Positions 8,259 through 17,799 of a stretch of DNA of 46,388 bases are shown one piece after another. This stretch comes from JBFXAN01 sp050184225. GTDB taxonomy: Bacteria; Chloroflexota; Dehalococcoidia; CAUJGQ01. Made by a program: the position numbers and the translations under genes. The number at the start of each line of letters is the position of its first letter. Positions within the stretch are counted from its first letter, which is position 1. The stretch is from assembly GCA_050184225.1 (NCBI GenBank), contig JBFXAN010000035.1:1-46388 (forward strand), given 5' to 3'. The notes under the pieces were generated by a model. That model was not told the DNA's origin. It made no database searches and saw only the letters and a list, made by a program, of their open reading frames with translations.

Positions 8259-8999
8259 ATGGAAATTGTCGAGAGCCTTGCCGATCTGCCCATCGACGTT
8301 GCCGAGGCAATGTATTCGCCGGACTTCGTCGAACTGGCGACGCTGAGCGCCGGCGGCACACCGGTCGTCTTGCCGATGTCGTTCACGCTGGACATCGGCG
8401 CGAACGCCGTCCGGTTCAGCAGCCCCGTGAATGCCGGCCGGATCGCCAACCTGATCCGCGATCCGCGCTGCTGTGTCTCGTTCACGCGCGTCACCGCCGG
8501 CTATCCGCCGGTGGTCCTCGAGGGAGTTGCCACGTTGGGCGACGTTGCCGAGGGCGTGCGTCGCGGTCCGGCACGCCGGTTCACGGTGACGCCGCAGCGC
8601 TTGCGCGTGTTCGACGAGTCGTTACCGCTCTGGGAATTCCCCTCGATCACTATCACTTCCCCCACACGTGAGGCGAATGCCAGGACCCGGCGATCGAGTG
8701 GCCTGCCGCCGACACGGGACGACCTGGACGCCATCACCCGCTTCGAAACAACCGTGATCGGGTTGCGCGAAGGCGGCGGATGGCCGCTGACGGTTCCGGC
8801 CGAGATCGTCCGCGATGGCGATGCTCTCGTCATCGAACTGCCCGCCGCCATCGCCGAGCTCGTCGCCGAGGGACCGGCAACAGTGCTCGGCCACACATGG
8901 ACGAAGGACGGCCCGCGGTATCTCGCCCTCACGTGTCGCGCATCTCGTGATCGATCCGCGATACGATGTCTTCCGATCCGGGCGCTGCGGCGCCCATAG
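8259..8999 (+). CDS. PPOX-fold (pyridoxamine 5'-phosphate oxidase-like) flavin protein
   Basis: A 246-residue protein whose N-terminal half resembles the split-barrel flavin-binding PPOX fold (ELATLSAGGTPVVLPMSF, then NAVRFSSPVNAGRIANLIRD). Members bind FMN, F420 or heme and oxidise or reduce small molecules. The C-terminal half (about 130-246) shows no motif I recognise and could be a second, diverged barrel. The ATG at 8259 lies 2 bp after the oppF stop; an alternative ATG at 8232 overlaps oppF. Neither has a strong ribosome-binding site, so the start is uncertain. It may be read through from oppDF. Confidence 0.65.
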   Translation: MEIVESLADLPIDVAEAMYSPDFVELATLSAGGTPVVLPMSFTLDIGANAVRFSSPVNAGRIANLIRDPRCCVSFTRVTAGYPPVVLEGVATLGDVAEGVRRGPARRFTVTPQRLRVFDESLPLWEFPSITITSPTREANARTRRSSGLPPTRDDLDAITRFETTVIGLREGGGWPLTVPAEIVRDGDALVIELPAAIAELVAEGPATVLGHTWTKDGPRYLALTCRASRDRSAIRCLPIRALRRP

Positions 9000-9012
9000 C
9001 CGGAGGACCGGC

Positions 9013-9408
9013 GTGACCTACCAGCCATCCGACCGCAACGATTTTCTCCAACAACCCCGCACGGCCGTGATCGCCACATCATCCCGCGATGGCCGGATTC
9101 ATGCGGTCCCTGTCTGGTTCATGTGGGATGGGCGGTCATTTCGTATCATCACCGAGCGCGGCAGCGTCAAGCACCGGAACGCCGCCCGCAACGGCCGTGC
9201 CAGCCTGTGTATCGATGAACGCGACGGTCCCTTTCGGTACATCACCGCTGAGGGGGCCGTGCAGGTTCAGGATGCAGTCACCTATGACGAACGTCTCGCC
9301 CTCCACACCCACTATCGCGGCGCCGACGCCGCCAAACCGATCGTCGATCGCGGCGGTCATGAAAATATGGTCATGCTCGTGCTCACCCCAGAGCGATGGC
9401 TACCGTGA
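9013..9408 (+). CDS. PPOX-class F420/FMN-dependent oxidoreductase-like protein
   Basis: Compact 131-residue split-barrel protein. The N-terminus FLQQPRTAVIATSSRDG, followed by IHAVPVWFMWDG and FRIITERGSVKHRNA, is the classic start of the PPOX family that binds F420 or FMN. Later strands (RYITAEGAVQVQD) and the C-terminal MVMLVLTPERW agree. GTG at 9013 is the start because CGGAGGA lies five bases upstream and homology begins at once. It follows the preceding PPOX gene by 13 bp, so the two flavin proteins probably share a transcript. Cofactor and substrate cannot be assigned. Confidence 0.8.
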   Translation: MTYQPSDRNDFLQQPRTAVIATSSRDGRIHAVPVWFMWDGRSFRIITERGSVKHRNAARNGRASLCIDERDGPFRYITAEGAVQVQDAVTYDERLALHTHYRGADAAKPIVDRGGHENMVMLVLTPERWLP

Positions 9409-9415
9409 CAAGGGG

Positions 9416-9481
9416 CAATCGGGAGCCGGCAATCGGCAATGGTGAGCACGGACCCCATTGCCGATTGCCGGCTCCCGATTG
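9416..9481. repeat. Perfect 27-bp inverted repeat between the PPOX gene and the hydrolase gene
   Basis: Arms 9416-9442 and 9455-9481 are exact reverse complements around a 12-nt loop. The arms contain a short internal iteration (CGGCAATCGGCAAT). There is no U-tract. It begins 8 bp after the PPOX stop and ends 24 bp before the hydrolase start, so it could stabilise or process the mRNA. Its style suggests an interspersed repeat family. Confidence 0.85.
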
Positions 9482-9504
9482 CCGGCGACAGAAAGGAGCC
9501 TCCC

Positions 9505-10302
9505 ATGCCTTTTGTTCATACCGGCGGTATTGACCTCTACTACGAGTCGCACGGGAGCGGGCCGGCGATCGTGTTCGCGCATGGTGCCGGCGGCAACCAT
9601 CTCTCCTGGTGGCATCAAGTACCGCACTTCCGCGATCGGTTCACCTGCGTCACCTTCGATCACCGCGGCTTTGGTCAATCGCTCGACAGCCGGCCACCCG
9701 AGGAGCGCCCTCGCTTTGACGAAGATCTTGCCGCGTTGATCGATCACCTGGAATTGGAGGATGTGCGGCTGGTGGCCCAGTCGATGGGTGGCTGGACCTG
9801 TCTAGGGTACACGGCGACGCATCCCGACCGGGTTCGAGCGCTGGTAATGGCCGATACGATCGGCGGGTTGACCTCTCCGGAATTGCAGGCAGTCCGACAA
9901 GCGGCACGGGATCGTCTGGGTGGCCAGACACTTGAATCCGGGGCGTACAGCGAGGGCTTCCGCCGGCGCGATCCAACCGCCGCATTTCTCTATGACAGCA
10001 TCCGCGCGCTGAATCCGCCGCGCGAGGTCTCGCTCGGCTCCGGCGCGCCGATGGGGCGGCTTCCCGTGTCGGCCGACCAGGCGGCCGCGCTCGCGGTTCC
10101 CGTGCTCTTCGTCGAGGGTGAGGACGATGTCCTGATTCCGCCAGAGGTGGTGCAGGTCGCGCAGGGCATGATCCCGGGCGCGCGGTTGGCGATGGTTTCT
10201 GATTCGGGCCACTCCGTCTACTTCGAACGTCCGGCTGAGTTCAACGCGCTCGTCGATGCCTTCCTCTCTGAAATCGCGGCGACGGTTGGTGCTTCCGCAT
10301 GA
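9505..10302 (+). CDS. Alpha/beta hydrolase
   Basis: A 265-residue alpha/beta-hydrolase-fold enzyme. The oxyanion-hole segment HGAGGNH, the nucleophile elbow AQSMGG (Ser), an acid in EGEDDVLIPP and the catalytic His in DSGHSVYFERP are all present. The N-terminus (HTGGIDLYYESHGSGPAIVFAHG) is typical of esterases, lactonases and haloperoxidase-like members. The ATG at 9505 is preceded by AAAGGAG. Its last four bases overlap the Nudix gene start (ATGA), so the two are translationally coupled. Substrate unknown. Confidence 0.9.
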   Translation: MPFVHTGGIDLYYESHGSGPAIVFAHGAGGNHLSWWHQVPHFRDRFTCVTFDHRGFGQSLDSRPPEERPRFDEDLAALIDHLELEDVRLVAQSMGGWTCLGYTATHPDRVRALVMADTIGGLTSPELQAVRQAARDRLGGQTLESGAYSEGFRRRDPTAAFLYDSIRALNPPREVSLGSGAPMGRLPVSADQAAALAVPVLFVEGEDDVLIPPEVVQVAQGMIPGARLAMVSDSGHSVYFERPAEFNALVDAFLSEIAATVGASA

Positions 10303-10778
10303 GCCTCACGCACTGCGGCATGTGCGGGATACCACTGGTCGCGGATTCCGATGAGCACCTCCATCCTCGGCTCCGTTGCCCGGCGTGCGCCTGGTCGTGG
10401 TATGACCCGCCGGTGCCGGTGACACTCGTTTTGGTGACGACGGACGACGGTCAGGTGGTCTACACGCGCAAGCGCACATTCGTGCCGGGACGTTGGTCGG
10501 TGGTCTCGGGATTCATCCCCCGCGGCGAGCGGGCAGAGGACGCCGCCGTGCGCGAGGTCAAAGAGGAAACCGGGCTTGACGTCGAGATCGTTCAGTTCAT
10601 GGGAACGCACGTCTACAGCGGCCGTCCCGACCAGATCGTGATCGCCTTTCATGCCCGCGTCACCGGCGGCACACCAGTCGCGCAGGATGACATCGACGAG
10701 CTGGAGATCGCCCCACCGGATCTGTCCCGACTGCGGCCGGGAAGCACGAGTCACTGGCTCGTTGCCTCCCTGCTTTGA
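10299..10778 (+). CDS. Nudix hydrolase with N-terminal zinc ribbon
   Basis: A 159-residue protein with two parts. Residues 1-35 hold CGMC and CPAC pairs (HCGMCGIPL, RLRCPACAW), a zinc ribbon like that of NudC-type and ADP-ribose-type Nudix enzymes. The Nudix box follows (GFIPRGERAEDAAVREVKEETGLD pattern, GX5EX7REVXEEXGL), which binds metal and hydrolyses nucleoside diphosphate-X bonds. The start overlaps the hydrolase stop. It is shorter than NADH pyrophosphatase NudC, so substrate assignment is open. Confidence 0.9.
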   Translation: MSLTHCGMCGIPLVADSDEHLHPRLRCPACAWSWYDPPVPVTLVLVTTDDGQVVYTRKRTFVPGRWSVVSGFIPRGERAEDAAVREVKEETGLDVEIVQFMGTHVYSGRPDQIVIAFHARVTGGTPVAQDDIDELEIAPPDLSRLRPGSTSHWLVASLL

Positions 10779-10796
10779 CCCAACGAGAAGCACCTC

Positions 10797-10862
10797 CGCC
10801 AAGGCGCCAAGATACCAAGTTTCCTATTTTCTTAGTGTCTTGGTGACTTGGTGACTTGGTGG
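10797..10862. repeat. Octamer tandem repeat with inverted partner, convergent intergenic region
   Basis: CTTGGTGA occurs three times in tandem (10839-10862, last copy CTTGGTGG). An inverted array of CCAAG units at the same 8-bp period lies at about 10797-10820, separated by an AT-richer centre. The two arrays can pair as a long imperfect hairpin between the convergent Nudix and DinB-like genes and may act as a terminator in both directions. Confidence 0.7.
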
Positions 10863-10880
10863 TGACAGTCCTCCGCTCGT

Positions 10881-11351
10881 TTAGCTGGTGAGCACCTGGC
10901 GGGTCAGCTGGGCATGGCCGACGTGCTCGCGGAGGTGCTCGATGGCGTGGAACAGCGAGTAGGCACGGGTCTGTGATTCGCCGGGCGCCGCATCATCCAT
11001 GGCAACGCGCTCGTCCAACCGGTCGATCGGAATCGCCGCGATCAGCTTTCGGCAGTCTTCTTCCATTGCGTCGACGATCCCGATTAAGGCACCGCTGGGG
11101 GACGGCTCGTTCCCGAAGGCGGCGGGACGCACAACCGCGCGGTACTGCGTGCGTTCGCCGCGGCCGGTAGCAGCACAGGTGAGCAGAAAGTGGGTGGCCG
11201 ACGCCGTGTGCCGGATCAGCGTGCCAATCGAGCTGGTCTCCGGTGCAGGCTCGCGGGTGAGTGCCGCTTCGTCCAATCCGTTCAGCGTCACCCGTAGATC
11301 CGCGCAACACTGATCGAGAATCTCCCGCGCCGCCGCCTTGATCGCCTCCAT
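10881..11351 (-). CDS. DinB-like / DUF664-type metal-binding protein
   Basis: A 156-residue four-helix-bundle protein of the DinB/YfiT-like group. The motif IGTLIRHTASATHFLL supplies the first His, and the C-terminal AIEHLREHVGHAQLTRQ supplies the His pair of the usual three-His metal site. Family members include bacillithiol- and mycothiol-type S-transferases and proteins of unknown role. It is monocistronic, and the gap downstream on its strand carries a repeat hairpin. Function beyond the fold is not assigned. Confidence 0.8.
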   Translation of the reverse strand: MEAIKAAAREILDQCCADLRVTLNGLDEAALTREPAPETSSIGTLIRHTASATHFLLTCAATGRGERTQYRAVVRPAAFGNEPSPSGALIGIVDAMEEDCRKLIAAIPIDRLDERVAMDDAAPGESQTRAYSLFHAIEHLREHVGHAQLTRQVLTS

Positions 11352-11468
11352 CCACGTTCCTCCAGCCAGAATTCAAGACTATTGAATCGCAAGGGCGAAG
11401 CTCAGCGCAAAACGTCCGCGCCGGTGCAACGCCTGGCCACATTGATGCCGCCGCAATTCCAACAGCCA

Positions 11469-11551
11469 CCCCTGGGAGCGCGGGCTTCTAGCCCGCACCC
11501 TGTGCGTGCCGGTAGAGGACGCCGGCGGCCTGGAAGCCCCCATTCCCAGGG
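11469..11551. repeat. Interspersed palindromic repeat (GCGGGC-TTCTA-GCCCGC core)
   Basis: A hairpin of GCGGGC, loop TTCTA and GCCCGC (11480-11496) is nested within an outer inverted pair, CCTGGGA near 11471 and TCCCAGG near 11544. The rest of the 227-bp gap between the TPR gene and the DinB-like gene shows no convincing gene. The element looks like a REP-type repeat rather than a classical terminator. Confidence 0.65.
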
Positions 11552-11578
11552 TCCGCGCGTACACAAGCGGGACGAGGG

Positions 11579-12439
11579 CTATTGGTCGCGAACCCCGCCG
11601 GGGACCTGGGTGGGCGCCTGGCTCTGACGCAGGCGTTGTTGCTCCTCGATCAGTTCGAGGATGCGTAGCGCTTCCTCGACGGTGGGGCTGCGCTCGAACT
11701 CGCCGGTCACCTCGCGGAGCGCGCGATCGATCTCTTGCTGCGAAGGTTGACCGGTTTGCTGACCGGGCTGGCCGCCGGGCTGTTGTTGGCCCTGTTGTTG
11801 CCCCTGCTGTTGACCTTGCTGCTGTCCCTGTTGTTGCCCCTGCTGTTGACCTTGCTGCTGTCCCTGTTGCTGCCCTTGCTGTTGACCCGGCTGCTGGCCT
11901 TGCTGATCTCCTGGTTGCTGCTGTTCCGATTGGTCGCCGTCTTGCTGCTGCTCTTGTTCCTGCTGTTGTTGCTGTTCGTCCAGCCGTCGCTGCACGACCT
12001 CGAGATTGAACTTCGCGTCCATGTCACTCGGAAGCAACTTGAGGGCGTTCTTGTACGCGTCGCGTGCTTCGCGCAACTTCTCCAGGCGGACGTAATGATT
12101 GCCGAGTGCATAATAGGCACGGAACCGCACGTCATCGGGACCGTTGGTCGCCGCCCGCTGCGACTCCGGCACGGCGCGCTCAAACTGACCGAGACGATGT
12201 AAGGTGTTGCCGCCGTTGTAGATGTAGGCAGCATCGTCCGGCGATTCCACCTGCGCCCGCCGGTAGAGATCGAGCGCCCCCTGATAGTCGCCGGCGTCGT
12301 ATGCCTCATTGCCCTCGCGATTGAGCCGGCGCGCCTCATCTTCGACCTGGCATGCGGTCGAAAGCGTACACGCGATCAGCAGGACGACCGCCGCTCGTGC
12401 GATCCGGCCCGCCCGCGTGAATCGACGGATTCCGATCAT
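11579..12439 (-). CDS. TPR-repeat exported protein with Gln-rich tail (BatC/BatE-like)
   Basis: Last gene of the MoxR-VWA operon. The N-terminus is a signal peptide ending LLIACTLSTAC, an imperfect lipobox, so it may be a lipoprotein. Residues 35-145 form about three TPR units (EGNEAYDAGDYQGALDLYRR and AAYIYNGGNTLHRLGQFERA are typical). Residues 150-250 are a Gln/Gly tract of repeated GQQQ encoded by a tandem DNA repeat, and the C-terminus is charged. TPR proteins at this operon position are thought to scaffold the VWA partners at the membrane. The start overlaps the upstream VWA gene by ATGA. Tract length may vary between strains. Confidence 0.85.
   Translation of the reverse strand: MIGIRRFTRAGRIARAAVVLLIACTLSTACQVEDEARRLNREGNEAYDAGDYQGALDLYRRAQVESPDDAAYIYNGGNTLHRLGQFERAVPESQRAATNGPDDVRFRAYYALGNHYVRLEKLREARDAYKNALKLLPSDMDAKFNLEVVQRRLDEQQQQQEQEQQQDGDQSEQQQPGDQQGQQPGQQQGQQQGQQQGQQQGQQQGQQQGQQQGQQQGQQQPGGQPGQQTGQPSQQEIDRALREVTGEFERSPTVEEALRILELIEEQQRLRQSQAPTQVPGGVRDQ
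11791..11898 (-). repeat. 36-bp tandem repeat (three copies) encoding GQQQ units
   Basis: Copies at 11791-11826, 11827-11862 and 11863-11898. The first two are identical and the third is diverged. Each encodes three GQQQ tetrapeptides of the TPR protein, so changes in copy number keep the reading frame. Confidence 0.85.
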
Positions 12440-13497
12440 GCCGCCTTGCTCCGTTCCTGCCGAAAGGACGTGACGGAACGCCGCCGGCGCTCCGGGATCA
12501 GCGTCTCGATCAGGATCAATCCGAGACCGGCGGCAAGGAACCAGGGAAACCGCTCGACCGGGACCGACCCTTCCTGACTCTCGAATCGCGTTCGCTCCAG
12601 GGCGACGATCTCTTGCGTGATCTGCGACATCACATCCGTGCCGTTGCCGTTGACAAATCGACCGCCCCCGGCCGAGGCAATCGCCCGCATCAGCGTCTCG
12701 TTTGCCCGGCTCACCGCCTGCTGGCCAGACTCTGGATCGATCCGCGGCCGTACCTGTCCCGTGCGTTGGTCGGTCGTCGTCAGCGGGCTGCCCTCCTCCG
12801 TGCCCAGGCCCACCGTGTAGAGATGGATGTTGCGATCGCGCACGGCGCGCACGGCTTCGACCGCCCCGTCACCCAGATCTTCGCCGTCACCGATCAGGAC
12901 GATCACCGTGCTCCGTGCCGACTCCTCCTCGCTAAAGGACTCCGCGGCTACGTTGAGCGCGTCCGCCATGCCTGTGCCCGGCCGGAGATTGCCCTCACGG
13001 ATGGCCGTCGTCCCGACCAGCGCCCGCGCTGCCTCGACGTCCGTCGTCAGCGGGAATCGGACGATGGCATTGCCGGCGAAGACAACCAGCCCGACCCGAT
13101 CTCCTTGAAGCCCGTCGATCAGTTGGTTGACCAGAACCTTCGCGTGTTCGAACCGGTTTGGTTCGATGTCGGTGGCGAGCATGCTCGCCGAAACATCGAG
13201 GGCGACCATCACGTCGGCGCCCTCGCGCGGCAGCAAGACCGAACGCGATCCGATCTGCGGCCGCGCCGCCGCCAGCACGAGCAACGACAGTCCCGTGAGC
13301 AGCAATCCCGCCTTCAGCGCGCGGGCGACACCGCTGGCCCGTGCCGGCCCGTTGTGGCCGACCAGCCGGCGAACCGACGCCCGGCGCCAGGCCGTCAGCC
13401 AGAGCAGGAGAGCAGCGATCACCGGCACCACCAACAGCAGCAGCAGCAGCCACGGACGGGCGAACGTAACGCCGGCGAAGCCAAATGCGACGGTCAC
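12436..13497 (-). CDS. VWA-domain membrane protein (BatB-like)
   Basis: A 353-residue protein with two N-terminal membrane helices (about 12-32 and 55-80), a von Willebrand A domain and a C-terminal helix (FPWFLAAGLGLILIETLI). The MIDAS metal site is visible as DVSAS, and the later TLR-type residues fit (VLIGDGEDLGDG). Bat proteins are membrane-anchored VWA partners of MoxR ATPases, suggested to act in metal-cofactor assembly or envelope stress. Both ends overlap neighbouring genes by four bases, showing tight translational coupling. Confidence 0.88.
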   Translation of the reverse strand: MTVAFGFAGVTFARPWLLLLLLVVPVIAALLLWLTAWRRASVRRLVGHNGPARASGVARALKAGLLLTGLSLLVLAAARPQIGSRSVLLPREGADVMVALDVSASMLATDIEPNRFEHAKVLVNQLIDGLQGDRVGLVVFAGNAIVRFPLTTDVEAARALVGTTAIREGNLRPGTGMADALNVAAESFSEEESARSTVIVLIGDGEDLGDGAVEAVRAVRDRNIHLYTVGLGTEEGSPLTTTDQRTGQVRPRIDPESGQQAVSRANETLMRAIASAGGGRFVNGNGTDVMSQITQEIVALERTRFESQEGSVPVERFPWFLAAGLGLILIETLIPERRRRSVTSFRQERSKAA

Positions 13498-14501
13498 GGC
13501 GCTCTCCTCAGCCAGGTGACATCGAGCAGGACACCGAGCAGCAGCAATCCGATTCCGGGAATCAGCAACCAGTTCGCCAGTTCGTTGTACTGCAGGAGCC
13601 GCTCCCGCTCGAATCGGGTCTTTTCCAGATTGGCGACGTTGTCGTAGATATCCCGCAGGCTTTCGGCGTCGGTGGCACGAGCGTAGGCACCGCCGGTCCG
13701 TTCGGAGTATTCGCGCATCTGCTGCTCGTCGAGCGTCGCCTCCGGCCGGGCGTTGGCCGTGACCATCCCGATCGTGTACAGCCGGATGTTGAGCGTCTCC
13801 GCGATCGCGGCCGCCTGCGCCGGTGGGACCCGCGGTTCATTGTTCTGGCCATCGGTGGCGAGGATGACGATGCGCGACTTGCTCCGGCTGTTGCGCAGCA
13901 GGTTGACGCTGTCGGCGATGCCAAGCCCGATCGCCGTGCCGTCCTGAAGGTTTTCGTTCTGCTTCTCCACTTCATCGATCATTTGCGACAAGGCCCGGTA
14001 GTCCAGCGTCAACGGCGCCATCGTCCGTTGCTCGCTGCGAAAGACGACCAGACCGATCCGGTCATTTTCGCGGCCGTCGATGAAGTCCTTCAGCGCCGTC
14101 TTGGCCGCCTCCAGTTTCGTGCGGGCGTTGAGCCCCGCTTCATTCATCGAACCGGAGATATCGAAGGCGAGGACAATGTCGATCCCCTGTGTCTCGACCG
14201 TCGCATCTGCCTTGACCGTCTGCGGCCGTGCGAGCGCCAGGATCAGGAGGGCGAAACCGAGCAGGCGCAACGGCATCAACAGCTGCCGCCAACGCGCGCG
14301 GCCGGCCGGCGCAATCCGGATCAACGGTCCGATCGTGGAGAGCACCGCGCCGCCGCGCAGACGTTCCGGCCGCATCCGGATCAGGACGAGCGCCAGGAGG
14401 GGTAGCGCCACCAGGCCAAGGAGCACCCACGGATACGCGAACTCGATATCGGTGTCGAACACGCTCAACCCCTGCTCGTTCCTCCGCCACCCACGCGACA
14501 C
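13494..14501 (-). CDS. VWA-domain membrane protein (BatA-like)
   Basis: Paralogue of the next gene: membrane helices near residues 25-45 and 70-90, then a VWA domain with MIDAS DISGS, an ATDGQNN loop, and a final membrane helix (LLIPGIGLLLLGVLLDV). At 335 residues it matches BatA. The start is uncertain: GTG at 14501, or GTG at 14462 (VFDTDIEFAYPW), where homology to the family begins and an AGGGG lies seven bases upstream. Two adjacent VWA proteins are the usual layout of Bat loci. Confidence 0.88.
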   Translation of the reverse strand: MSRGWRRNEQGLSVFDTDIEFAYPWVLLGLVALPLLALVLIRMRPERLRGGAVLSTIGPLIRIAPAGRARWRQLLMPLRLLGFALLILALARPQTVKADATVETQGIDIVLAFDISGSMNEAGLNARTKLEAAKTALKDFIDGRENDRIGLVVFRSEQRTMAPLTLDYRALSQMIDEVEKQNENLQDGTAIGLGIADSVNLLRNSRSKSRIVILATDGQNNEPRVPPAQAAAIAETLNIRLYTIGMVTANARPEATLDEQQMREYSERTGGAYARATDAESLRDIYDNVANLEKTRFERERLLQYNELANWLLIPGIGLLLLGVLLDVTWLRRAP

Positions 14502-14548
14502 GGACCAACCACAGTCGTTCCTCTCCGGCGATCAATCGCCGGCAGCGG

Positions 14549-15541
14549 TCATGCCGTTGCCGCCGCGACCGCTGCCGGCTGCTCGATCGCTGGATCTGCG
14601 GCATCGACGATCTGATAGGCCATCTCCAGATTCTGCTCGCAGCGGGCGCGGGCCGGAACATACTGGGCAAAGTTGACCGCGTCTGACTCGGTCAACAGGC
14701 CGCCGACGAGCCGCGCCTGCCATCGATCGACGCCAAGGTCGGTCATGCTCCGCTTCAGCTCGGTCGTCGTCATCGCGAAGGCGGGGAAGTGATATTTGAC
14801 GGTCAGGTACCGGCGAATGCATGCCGCCAACAGCGCGTGAAACTGCTTGATATCGCCTCGCTCGAGCAAACCCAGCCGCGAAATTCGCTCCAGCTCTGTC
14901 CGCGCGGCGATCTCCGGCGAAGGCGGTGGCGCCGGCAGCGGCAGAACCTCCCCCCGCGGGCGTCGCAGCCAGCGAATGAGCAGCAGGATCGCCGCCAGGG
15001 TCAGCGCGACCGCCGCGACGGCCAGCGCCACACGGCGGGTGGAGAGGCCGCTCACCACCGGATAGCTGATCTGCGGCTTCAGGTCGCGCACATCGGTGGG
15101 GTTCTCGCCTGGAGGGATGACGCTCTCGACGTTGACGGGGAGCGGCGCCGTCGTCGCGGTGCTGTTACTCCCGTCGGCAAGCTGCACGAGCATCGACAGG
15201 GCCGGCAACTCGACCGTTCCCGTGCGAAACGCTGCGACCTCATAGGTGGCGGTCACCTGCCGCCGTCCGTCCGGTAGGATGATGTCGTGAGGCAATCCGA
15301 CGACCAGCAGTTCGAGGTCGCCGAACTGCGATTCGAGCGTGGTCAGATCCGCCTGCGCAGATTCCGGCAGCGTCAGCGTGACGGATACGGTGATCCGATC
15401 GCCGACCGTGACGACATTGCGGTCGAGCGTGGCTTCCATCGTCACCGGCGACTGGGCTGAGACGAGCGATGTCCAGGCCAGCACCACGAGCAGCACGCCC
15501 GCGGCGGCGAGAAGCATGCGTCGGATGCCGGCTCTCGTCAT
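14549..15541 (-). CDS. Exported BatD-like protein with one membrane anchor
   Basis: A 330-residue protein. A signal peptide at 1-30 ends VSAQ and is followed by a beta-rich exported domain (VTMEATLDRNVVTVGDRITVSVTLTLP, as in BatD/oxygen-tolerance proteins). A single membrane helix lies at about 167-190 (VALAVAAVALTLAAILLLI), followed by a cytosolic helical region (about 210-320, FHALLAACIRRYLTVKY) as in DUF4381-type proteins. The start overlaps the DUF58 stop by ATGA. Position and topology support a role as an envelope partner of the VWA proteins. The family name is tentative. Confidence 0.72.
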   Translation of the reverse strand: MTRAGIRRMLLAAAGVLLVVLAWTSLVSAQSPVTMEATLDRNVVTVGDRITVSVTLTLPESAQADLTTLESQFGDLELLVVGLPHDIILPDGRRQVTATYEVAAFRTGTVELPALSMLVQLADGSNSTATTAPLPVNVESVIPPGENPTDVRDLKPQISYPVVSGLSTRRVALAVAAVALTLAAILLLIRWLRRPRGEVLPLPAPPPSPEIAARTELERISRLGLLERGDIKQFHALLAACIRRYLTVKYHFPAFAMTTTELKRSMTDLGVDRWQARLVGGLLTESDAVNFAQYVPARARCEQNLEMAYQIVDAADPAIEQPAAVAAATA

Positions 15542-16548
15542 GCAATGCGCCTTCCGGTGCGGGATCGTCCGCGCGGTCCCGCCATACCTTTGGCTGCCAA
15601 TCGCGCCCGCCGTGTGAAGTACGCAAGCAGCGGCCCAACGTATGGCTCCGCGGTCGAAACCTCGATCTGGTCGATCTGGCCCTGACGCAGCGCGATTCTG
15701 GCGGCCTCCCGCGTCGCTGCCGCCCGCGCGGCGTACTGCGCCCGCAGCCTTCGATCGCCGGTGTCCACGAGCACGGCTTCTCCCGTCTCGGCATCCTCGA
15801 CTTCGATCAGGCCAAGGTTGGGCAGTTCCGTTTCACGTGGATCGGTTGCCGTCACCGCGATCATCTCATGCCGCCGTCCGGCGACGCGGAGCGTTCGTTC
15901 GAAGCCGCTGTCCTGAAAGTCGCTGAGCAGGAAAATGATGCTACGACGGTGGAGCAGGTGGGTCACATACTCGACGGCCTGGTTGATGTTCGTGCCGCGG
16001 CCCTCCGGTTCGCGATACAGCAGCTCGCGCACGATCCGGAGCGCGTGCCGCAACCCCTTCTTCGCGGGGATCACCGCTTCGATCCGGTCGGTGAAACAGA
16101 CCAAACCGATCTTATCGTTATGTCGAACCGCCGAGAGGGCCAGCACCGCCGCGATCTCGGCCACAACATCCCGTTTTGTCTGACCGGAACTGCCAAACGC
16201 CTGCGACGGCGAGATATCGACGGCCAGCATCAGGGTTAATTCGCGTTCTTCGACGAAGCGCTTGACGAAGGTGTCACCCATCCGTGCCGTCACATTCCAG
16301 TCGATCGAGCGTACCTCGTCGCCGGTTTGATACTCGCGGACGTCGGCGAACTCCATCCCTCGTCCGCGGAAGATCGAGTGGTACTGTCCCGCGAACATGT
16401 GCGTGACCAACCGTCGCGATCGGATCTCGATCTGGCGCACGCGGCGCAGCAACTCCGCCGGAATCGGCGGGGCCGCGTTCGCTGTCGGCGAAGCCTGGGC
16501 AGAGGGCTGAGCGGTCATAAAGCTACCGTTGTCGATCACGTGGGCCAT
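15538..16548 (-). CDS. DUF58 domain protein
   Basis: A 336-residue cytosolic protein. The DUF58 hallmark GRGMEFADVREYQTGDEVRSIDWNVTAR is visible near residues 62-90, followed by a VWA-like half with DISPS in the MIDAS position. DUF58 genes almost always sit directly after moxR and before VWA genes, as here. The role is assumed to be an adaptor between the ATPase and its VWA partners. It starts 23 bp after the moxR stop and overlaps the next gene by four bases. Confidence 0.9.
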   Translation of the reverse strand: MAHVIDNGSFMTAQPSAQASPTANAAPPIPAELLRRVRQIEIRSRRLVTHMFAGQYHSIFRGRGMEFADVREYQTGDEVRSIDWNVTARMGDTFVKRFVEERELTLMLAVDISPSQAFGSSGQTKRDVVAEIAAVLALSAVRHNDKIGLVCFTDRIEAVIPAKKGLRHALRIVRELLYREPEGRGTNINQAVEYVTHLLHRRSIIFLLSDFQDSGFERTLRVAGRRHEMIAVTATDPRETELPNLGLIEVEDAETGEAVLVDTGDRRLRAQYAARAAATREAARIALRQGQIDQIEVSTAEPYVGPLLAYFTRRARLAAKGMAGPRGRSRTGRRIA

Positions 16549-16571
16549 GCAGCGACGCGGTGGGCCGCCGA

Positions 16572-17561
<990 letters not shown>

Positions 17562-17799
17562 TGGAACCTCTCCCCTACCCCTCCACGCCGCCCGGTCCAG
17601 AAACCGTTATAACTAGTCTACGCGGCCACAGTTGGCGTGGCAAAAGCCGGACCGCCGTTCAAGGCTACCTCGATGGTACGCGCCGCCGGAGTCAGTGGTT
17701 TCCACAGGAATCGCCGGTTCCTCGTGTCGCTTGTCGCGACGGGCCGCAGGCAGAGACAATCGGGTACACGACAAACGACCAACCCGAGAGGGACGCACC

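Noticed and set aside
11735..12202. Long plus-strand open frame with a Leu-rich product opposite the TPR gene
   Set aside because: It is the complement of the CAG-rich Gln tract, so the Leu repeats are an artefact of the minus-strand repeat. No ribosome-binding site or family.
12613..14405. Long plus-strand frames opposite the two VWA genes
   Set aside because: They are antisense shadows of the batB/batA-like genes in GC-rich DNA, Arg/Pro-rich and without motifs.
17606..17611. TATAAC as a -10 box for moxR
   Set aside because: No -35 element at 16-19 bp in either orientation, so it is not listed as a promoter.
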